A program made the position numbers and the translations under genes. Positions 58,020 to 64,000 of a DNA stretch of 64,000 nucleotides are shown piece by piece. How positions within the stretch are numbered: the first letter of the stretch is position 1; each line of letters begins with the position of its first letter. The notes under the pieces are model-generated. The model made no database searches. It saw only the letters and a list, made by a program, of their open reading frames with translations, and was not told the DNA's origin. This DNA comes from Branchiostoma lanceolatum (Eukaryota; Chordata; Leptocardii; Amphioxiformes; Branchiostomatidae), in assembly GCF_035083965.1 (NCBI RefSeq), contig NC_089723.1:36029193-36093192 (forward strand), in the 5' to 3' direction.

Positions 58020-58268
58020 CTAGATTGATTCGGATACGGTACACTAGAGTACGACGTAGTTAGCCTGAAAGTGTTCGTCGTGAAAGCTAAGTCTACTGGA
58101 CGATCGTGATTCCCCCGTTTTGTTGATGTTCTCTTTCCTTGTCATTACGCTAGACTGATTTGGATACGGTACACTAGAGTATGACATAGCTAGCCTTAAA
58201 GTGTTCGTCATGAAAGCTAAGTCTACTGGACGACCGCGAGTCTCCTGTTTTGTTAATGTTCTCTTTCC
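58020..58268. repeat. tandem duplication at the 3' end of the kinase-like gene
   Basis: Two units of about 119 bp, 58020-58138 and 58150-58268, share TAGA.TGATT.GGATACGGTACACTAGAGTA, AGTGTTCGTC.TGAAAGCTAAG and TTTTGTT.ATGTTCTCTTTCC. The right unit contains the last about 32 codons and the stop of the kinase-like gene; the left unit is a downstream non-coding copy. Confidence 0.85.
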
Positions 58269-61200
58269 AGCAGCTGGCCGTCAGACGGCTCTCCGGCTCG
58301 CTTGCCCAGCAGCACGCCATGACGGCGGTCCACTTGTTGTAGTCCCGGGGTTCCCGGATGTAGGCGCCCTCGCTGGGGTCCTCCGGAGTCTTCGGACGAC
58401 GGTTGCTGCAGACGAAGTCTTTCAGTTCCGAGAACGTCCTGATGTTCTCGTCCACGTAGGCACTTCCGGTGTAGCATATCTCCCACATCATGAGACCTGG
58501 GGAAAGGTGGGGTAATCATGACTTCTCAAAATATGCCTCAAACTACAATGGAAAAGTTGCTCAAGTAGCTGCCGTGGATAGATTTTGTCAGACGTTTCAG
58601 GTAGCGTCCGCTATCTTTCGTCAGTTAATGTGGAAGGCCTGATAGCTGATGCTACCTAAAACGCATGACCGGTATATAGATGTCTAACTTTCACCAAATA
58701 CCTAATATGAAATTGCAGTTGTGTGAGCTGACAACGGTCTGATTATCTCATCTGCTTACACTTTGGGTAATATTTCACCAGGATGCATGTACATGACTGT
58801 ATAAGCTAACCTATCTTCAACAGATATATCGATTTCTACATGTCGCATAGTATGAGTTAAGTCCAACTATTGTATAATCATATGATCGTTACCATGTATT
58901 TTGTATCCATATGCCTGTACTTAGCCCGTGATAGGGCATGAATGTACAAAAAAGGTTATTATCATAATGATTTACGTGTGGGTCACGACACCAGCAATAG
59001 TCTTACGTGCAATTCTGATAAATCTCTGTGGTTCAAAGCGTTGGTAGAAGTTGATCGATCAATATGAAAACGATATGGTCTTGTCGCAGATGTATAAGAC
59101 AGTCCAACTCAACTGCGAATTAAATCTGAAGAGTTTGTATGAACCTTGCTGGCCCGAGTTGCGTTAACCCAATCACACCTACCTACGGCATACATGTCCG
59201 ACTCGGTGACGTAGTCCTGCCCCCGCAGGACCTCGGGTGCCAGGTAGACGTATCCCCCCGCCTCTGTCGTATCAAATGACCCCTGGTGCGGCAGGCTGGC
59301 TTCACGGGGTTTCCCGATGTTCGTAAGCTTCACCACGTCATCGCTGTCAACCTGAAGATGAAAACACAGCGGTGCATTTGTAATGTGATAGGTTTCTGGG
59401 TCCGACTACCTTGAGTGGAGCAGGAAACATGACAGAGGGAGGGTATCATGTTATACGTGTCTAAGATATGATTTATTCGTCCGTCTATGTGCCTCGTAAG
59501 CACGGACAAGCACAATCATCCATTGCTATCTAGACAACGGAAAGAAAATGACCAGTCACAGCCACGGTAATGTATGGTACCATGGTATACAAAGTCTTAC
59601 GCAAAATAGCTCATATGTTGGTCGTACATTAACAATGAGTATAATAAAAGAAGGACAGTCTTTTATTCAATTATAAAGCTCCATTTTATCAAGCCCAGTC
59701 TTATAACAGTTTTCATGAAAAAAAAAACAAGGATTACGTGAAATCTTTACATACCGCCACAGTGCTGAGTGACAAGTCGAGATGCACGAGGCCCTTGCTG
59801 TGCAGGTACTCCAACCCGTTTACAACCTGCATCATGATTCCCATCAACACGTCATAGGGCGCGTACGCGTTTTTCATGAGCGCTGATTGGTGGATGTCGG
59901 AGATGCGTGTGCGCAGGTCTGTCACCACGGGTGTGAAAACGAGGCAGGGCAGGTGGCCAATCCGCGAGAAGCCGCTCAGGTGTATCAGGTTTAGGTGTTT
60001 CTTCACCTTTCTGGAAAACAAATACGACATTTGTAATTTTCTAAAAGAAGCTGGGGTTTAACATCACAGAGTAGGAATCCAGAAAATGGCTGTTTTATTC
60101 AGTATGCCTGAAACTGGACCAAAAATAAATGAAAACATAATTCGGAACTCAATTCCTGTGTCTGCCCTCTGATTTCATGTTCATATAATGTATAGTAAGA
60201 ACTGTTCAGGATCACCACTCAGAGGGCCGATAAAATCTGGTCCATGTGGAAAGGTGATCGCTATGGACAGGGTTCTTTAAAATGATTGTGTCAATGGGAA
60301 AATCATCTATAAGGGACCACCAAAAAGTGGTCACATTGGTCAGGTCGTCTTTATGAAGAAGTGGTCGCTCGTACAGGTTCGACTGTACTTCTACAATGAG
60401 TCACAGGCTGCCCTCAATATTCACCTGAAAATATCTTCCTCCTGTAGGAACTCCATGACGTTCCGGTGAGTAATCTTCCCCCTGAACAGTTTGATGGTGA
60501 CAGGCTTCGCCCCGGCCGAGCCTACCTGCTGAGGCCGCAGCTCTCCCCGCTTTAGTTCTGCCCGTAGTCCTGAGCAGATGGGGCCTTCATACACATCCTG
60601 CAACAGACAAGGATGGTCTGAGTATTTTATGTAAGGTATACTAGACTAATAAGGACCGATGTAATGGCCTAGTCGGTTCGCATTGTACACGGTAGGTCGT
60701 GAGCTAGTAGCCTGGGTGCCATCCTATTTTTACCGGTGCTCCTACATTAGACAAATGAAGGAGCCCCGGTAGAAATAGGATAGCACCCAGGCTAGTGAGT
60801 TCGATCCCGGCCAAGGACTTTGATAATGGTACATACTGCTTTCTCTGCTCAGCACTCAGCATTTGGGAAAGATTATGGGAGTTGAAAACATATCGCTACC
60901 AGTGGGCTTTCCTCCCTGTTTTAGTGATTGCACAACGTTGTGTGGCCCAAGGGCTATTGAAACGGAGGTGGGCGACGCCAAATACACCATCTTGTGACAG
61001 AAATACTTTAACTTACTAGACTATGTACTCCATGTGTACCGGTGAAATGGCCTAGTGTGTAGGGTGTACCTGCTGTTTACTCTGCTTGGCACTAAGAATT
61101 TGGGAACGAGTACGGTAGTTGAACACACACCACCTGTGCTGTAAAGATTGCACAAACCTGTGTGGCCCAAGGGCTTAGGATTAGAGATGTGCGCTACCAT

Positions 61201-63791
61201 AGGACATGTATGGTGTGGGAGAACTTTAGCTTGATATTGACTTCATCTATGTGTGTTACACACATACAAGCCAATTGAATTGAAAAAAAAGAATTTCGTG
61301 TGCTTCAAATTAAGTTTTTTTTTCTGATGAAGTTACAGCCAACTCACAACTGAAGGAAAAACGTCAACTGAGATCCACTATAGCTAAAAACTTTTTCAGT
61401 CAAACTATCCTCAAACAAACAAGGGAGCAAACAAACAAATCAACAAACGAATAAACCATACCCGAGTGGCGAAGGCTACGGTTTGTGGGTCGATGTCGGG
61501 AGCCCAGAGCTCCTGGACCCAAAAGGCCTTCAGCCTTCGATGGAAGTTGTCCATGACTTGGAGAAGTGGAGAGTAATATATGGTGTAGACCTGGAACAGC
61601 AAGGACAAGGTTACTACCATTAAACACCAATGATAACAACAGCGTGATATCACAATCTCTACAAATCTACAAAATTTATTTGACCCCCGACCGTTTCATC
61701 TCTAGTGTCTTTTCTTTTCATCCCTAGCGTCCTACCTTTCCATCCCTAGCGTCTTACCTTTCCATCCCTAGCGTCTTACCTTTTCATCTCTAGCGTCTTA
61801 TATTACCATCCCTTAGCGTCTTACCTTTCCATCACTAGCATCTTACCTTTCCATCTCTAGCCTCTTATCTAGATCTTTCCATCCCCAGCGTCTTACCTTT
61901 CCATACCTTAGCTTCTTACCTTTCCATCCCTTAGCGTCCTACCTTTCAATCCCTAGCTTCTTACCTTTCCATCCCTAGTGTCTTACCTTTCCATCCCTAG
62001 TGTCTTACCTTTTCATCCCTAGCATCTTCATTCAGGTCCCTGACCAGGTCCAGGTCGAGTTGGATCTGTTTGGGGACGACCTCCTGCAGCTGCTCCAGGC
62101 AGTAGTAAGCTGGCTTCAGCTGGTAAGGTAAGACACCGCTCTATCTCTAGCGTCTTACCTTTTCATTTCTAGCGTCTTACCTTTCCACCCCTGGCGTCTT
62201 ACCTTTTCATCCCTAGCGTCTTACCTTTTCATCCCTAGCGTCTTCATTCAGGTCCCTGACCAGGTCCAAGTCCAGCTGGATCTGTTTGGGGACGACCTCC
62301 TGCAGCTGCTCCAGGCAGTAGTAAGCTGGCTTCAGCTGGTAAGGTAAGACACCGCTCTATCTCTAGCATCTTACCTTTTCATTTCTAGCGTCTTACCTTT
62401 CCATTCCTAGTGTCTTACCTTTCCATCCCTAACGTCTTACCTTTTCATCCCTAGCGTCTTCATTCAGGGCCTTGACCAGGTCCAGGTCCAGTTGGATCTG
62501 TTTAGGGACGACCTCCTGCGACCTCCTGCAGCTGCTCCAGGCAGTAGTAAGCCGGCTTCAGCTGGTAAGGTAAGACACCTCTCTATCCATAGCTTCTTAC
62601 CTTTTCATTTCTAGCGTCTTACATTTCCATCCCTAGTGTCTTACCTTTTCATCCCTAGCGTCTTCATTCAGGTCCCTGACCAGGTCCAGGTCCAGTTGGA
62701 TCTGTTTAGGGACGACCTCCTGCGACCTCCTGCAGCTGCTCCAGGCAGTAGTAAGCAGGCTTCAGCTGGTAAGGTAAGACACCTCTCTATCCCTAGCGTC
62801 TTACCTTTTCATTTCTAGCGTCTTACATTTTCAACCCTGGCGTCTTACCTTTTCATCCCTAGCGTCTTCATTCAGGGCCTTGACCAGGTCCAGGTCCAGC
62901 TGGATCTGTTTTGGGACGACATCCTGCAGCTGCTCCAGGCAGTAGTAAGCCGGCTTCAGCTGGCTTCTGACGTAATCCCGCAACTCGTTACTCCGGACAA
63001 ACTGCTCCAGCTCCTTCAGAGCCATGCGGCTTAGGTAACCATACCTATAGCATGATGATACAGAAATGAGAGTTATGTTTGGAGTAAAGAAAACGAAACG
63101 CAAGAATAAATGAGATATTCTTCGTACACCCGAAAATGCTTCCATGTAAGGTAACCATACCTATGGCATGATGATAAAGAAATTTGAAGCAGTTATGTTT
63201 GGAGTAAAGAAAAAGAAACGAAATAATATTTTTCGTACACCCGAAGATGCTTTCATGTTACACCGTGGCTTGTTGGCAATGACCTTCTAGTCTCTACAAT
63301 ACTTCATCGGTTGCTGGGGAAATAGTCGAAATCTGGCCAAATATAATGAATAGAAGTTTATTTTTGCAGCCTACAGTTCTCTGGTGTATCATTCAGTATA
63401 GTTGGTCATTTTCTGCTGATTTTCTAGCAACATATGAAGTCTGGTAGAGAAAATGAATTTGTTGGTACAAAGATGCAAATTTTAGTGATAGAAACTTCTT
63501 CCCATTGCACTTCTCTAAACAGTAACAAACAAAAAACAAAACAATTTGGATACACGAGCTAAGTGTTTCATTAGAAGTCCCAGAAAAGAAAACTACAGAA
63601 TGCTGTCTACACCTAACACTTAGATATCAAGAAAAGACTTACTTGTCTTGTTGGTAGGTGTTGACCTCCTTATCCTCCCTGCTCCGTTCCACAATCCTCT
63701 TCAGCTCGACGATCCCGTACACAGACAGGCCGAAGAACGCGGCCACGACGCCGATGGGGAGCCATATGGGGGACGTCACGCCAAGGGTAAC
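58174..63791 (-). CDS. transmembrane tyrosine-kinase-like protein, likely pseudokinase (5' partial)
   Basis: Exons in the window (minus): 63791-63643, 63044-62849, 61590-61462, 60597-60425, 60010-59755, 59351-59183, 58496-58174; 1395 nt, 464 aa, phases consistent. The first visible exon encodes a transmembrane helix (WLPIGVVAAFFGLSVYGIV) then a basic stop-transfer. About 110 residues of juxtamembrane sequence precede a kinase-like domain: VTIK (beta-3 Lys kept), QEE in helix C, HLDLSLST in place of HRDLAARN, TNIG in place of DFG, YLAPEVL (APE kept), SDMYAVGLMMWEI and CCWASEPESR. Loss of the DFG aspartate and the catalytic-loop Asn suggests no or altered catalysis (inference). Part of exon 63044-62849 is repeated downstream in the intron. 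The ectodomain, if any, lies beyond the right edge. Confidence 0.82.
58563..58700. mobile_element. MITE-like inverted repeat in the kinase-like gene intron
   Basis: GATAGATTTTGTCAGACGTTTCAGGTAGCG faces TGATGCTACCTAAAACGCATGACC across a TTTCGTCAGTTAATG centre. Same family as 1-318 and 36848-37022. Confidence 0.6.
60658..61022 (+). mobile_element. tRNA-derived SINE interrupted by a MITE
   Basis: Head ATGGCCTAGTCGGTTCGCA (A box) and GAGTTCGATCCCGGCC (B box) are separated by the inserted element at 60708-60794. The body (TGCTTTCTCTGCTCAGCACT, TTGTGTGGCCCAAGGGCTA) recurs at 61040-61265. Removing the insert and one duplication restores a continuous tRNA-like head. Confidence 0.75.
60708..60794. 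mobile_element. 87-bp MITE nested in a SINE
   Basis: TAGCCTGGGTGCCATCCTAT and ATAGGATAGCACCCAGGCTA are near-perfect arms, and the pairing continues through ACCGG and GGAGC. The flanks GTGAGCTAG and GTGAGTTCG match at 7 of 9 positions; the right copy is the SINE B-box sequence. Same terminus as 32495-32563. Confidence 0.85.
61040..61265 (+). mobile_element. second copy of the same SINE, degraded
   Basis: ACCGGTGAAATGGCCTAGTG, CTGTTTACTCTGCTTGGCAC, TGTGTGGCCCAAGGGCTTAG and a GATGTGCGCTACCATA stretch parallel the element at 60658. Its B box is lost. Confidence 0.65.
61713..62008 (-). repeat. 22-bp minisatellite built from a 5' splice site
   Basis: About 14 units of TCTTACCTTTCCATCCCTAGCG. On the gene strand each unit reads like AGGGATGAAAAG/GTAAGA, the last codons and donor of the exon ending at 62849. 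Three to five more units lie between each pair of the exon copies at 62009-62849. Most units keep the GTAAG core. Confidence 0.85.
62009..62765 (-). repeat. four extra copies of a coding-exon 3' part
   Basis: Copies at 62009-62119, 62225-62335, 62441-62561 and 62645-62765 repeat the 3' 111 nt of the exon 63044-62849. Spacing is 216, 216, 204 and 204 bp to the live exon. The two distal copies (62009, 62225) are intact: 37 in-frame codons (LKPAYYCLEQLQEVVPK... to DEK), flanked by TTACCAG acceptor-like and GTAAG donor sequence, phase 0 on both sides. The two proximal copies carry a 10-nt internal duplication that causes a stop. Confidence 0.85.
63285..63460. mobile_element. degraded MITE (TCTCTACCAG type)
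   Basis: TAGTCTCTACAATACTTCAT, GGTTGCTGGGGAAATAGTCG and CTGGCCAAATATAATGAATAG face TTGGTCATTTTCTGCTGATTTTCTAGCAAC and GTCTGGTAGAGA. These are diverged arms of the 39661-39857 family. It sits in an intron of the kinase-like gene. Confidence 0.6.
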
Positions 63792-63859
63792 CTAGGTGCG
63801 ATCAGGTAGCATCATCATTTAGCATCATCAGCTACATGTATCAATTACCCAAACTTATA

Positions 63860-63887
63860 TTTATCTATCTATCTATTTATTTGTTTG
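63860..63887. repeat. (TATC)n microsatellite
   Basis: About five TATC/TATT units. The remaining DNA from 63792 to the window end is intron of the kinase-like gene with no further exon recognised. Confidence 0.75.
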
Positions 63888-64000
63888 GCTATTCAGAACG
63901 CACAGCCAGGGCTCCCAACTAGCCTGTGGCTATTACAAAGGGCTAGCAGTTTGGTGAATGCTCCTATTCAAGCAGAACTTGAGGCTTGTATGGAAGGCAT

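Overview
The window reads as chordate genomic DNA and most likely comes from a cephalochordate (amphioxus, Branchiostoma). The supports are: spliced genes with GT-AG introns; orthologues of animal glycerol kinase, ATP synthase subunit g and COX6C; an LRR receptor family and CABIT-domain adaptors in lineage-specific tandem or inverted pairs; and a heavy load of small inverted-repeat transposons, tRNA-derived SINEs and LINE 3' ends. The species call is inference; no database was consulted.

Layout. 1-12 kb has no convincing gene: MITE pieces, a satellite of about 146 bp per unit (1.88-2.85 kb), LINE relics and degenerate repeats. 12.1-22.4 kb holds two divergently transcribed LRR transmembrane receptors. 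Their cytoplasmic tails repeat a paired-tyrosine (ITAM-like) module. The minus-strand copy is an intact 819-codon ORF; the plus-strand copy carries two frameshifts. 22.9-23.0 kb is a tRNA-Ser(GCT). 23.3-32.3 kb is an 18-exon glycerol kinase gene (554 aa) with a membrane tail and an optional 27-nt microexon. 36.0-39.4 kb holds two oxidative-phosphorylation genes head to head, ATP5MG (minus) and COX6C (plus), around a short shared promoter. 42.2-56.7 kb holds two tandem minus-strand CABIT adaptor genes of the GAREM/THEMIS type, one ending in a SAM domain (816 aa) and one ending after a proline-rich tail (537 aa). 58.2-63.8 kb (minus, 5' end off the right edge) is a transmembrane tyrosine-kinase-like protein whose catalytic motifs are degenerate.

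The signalling genes share a theme: receptors with paired tyrosines, adaptors with proline-rich and tyrosine motifs, and a kinase-like transmembrane protein. They could belong to phosphotyrosine signalling, but no physical link between them is shown by sequence alone.

The most unusual signals are: (1) in the pseudokinase gene, the 3' part of one coding exon with its splice donor is repeated four more times, and the exon-intron junction itself has spread into a minisatellite in which most units carry a 5' splice site; (2) the 13-residue spacing kept in all five ITAM-like modules of the LRR pair; (3) a relic of a second SAM-domain C-terminus beside the live one; (4) several MITE families with 9-bp target duplications, one of them nested in a SINE. 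Exon boundaries were set by hand from splice sites and reading frame; each spliced gene model given below sums to a multiple of three.
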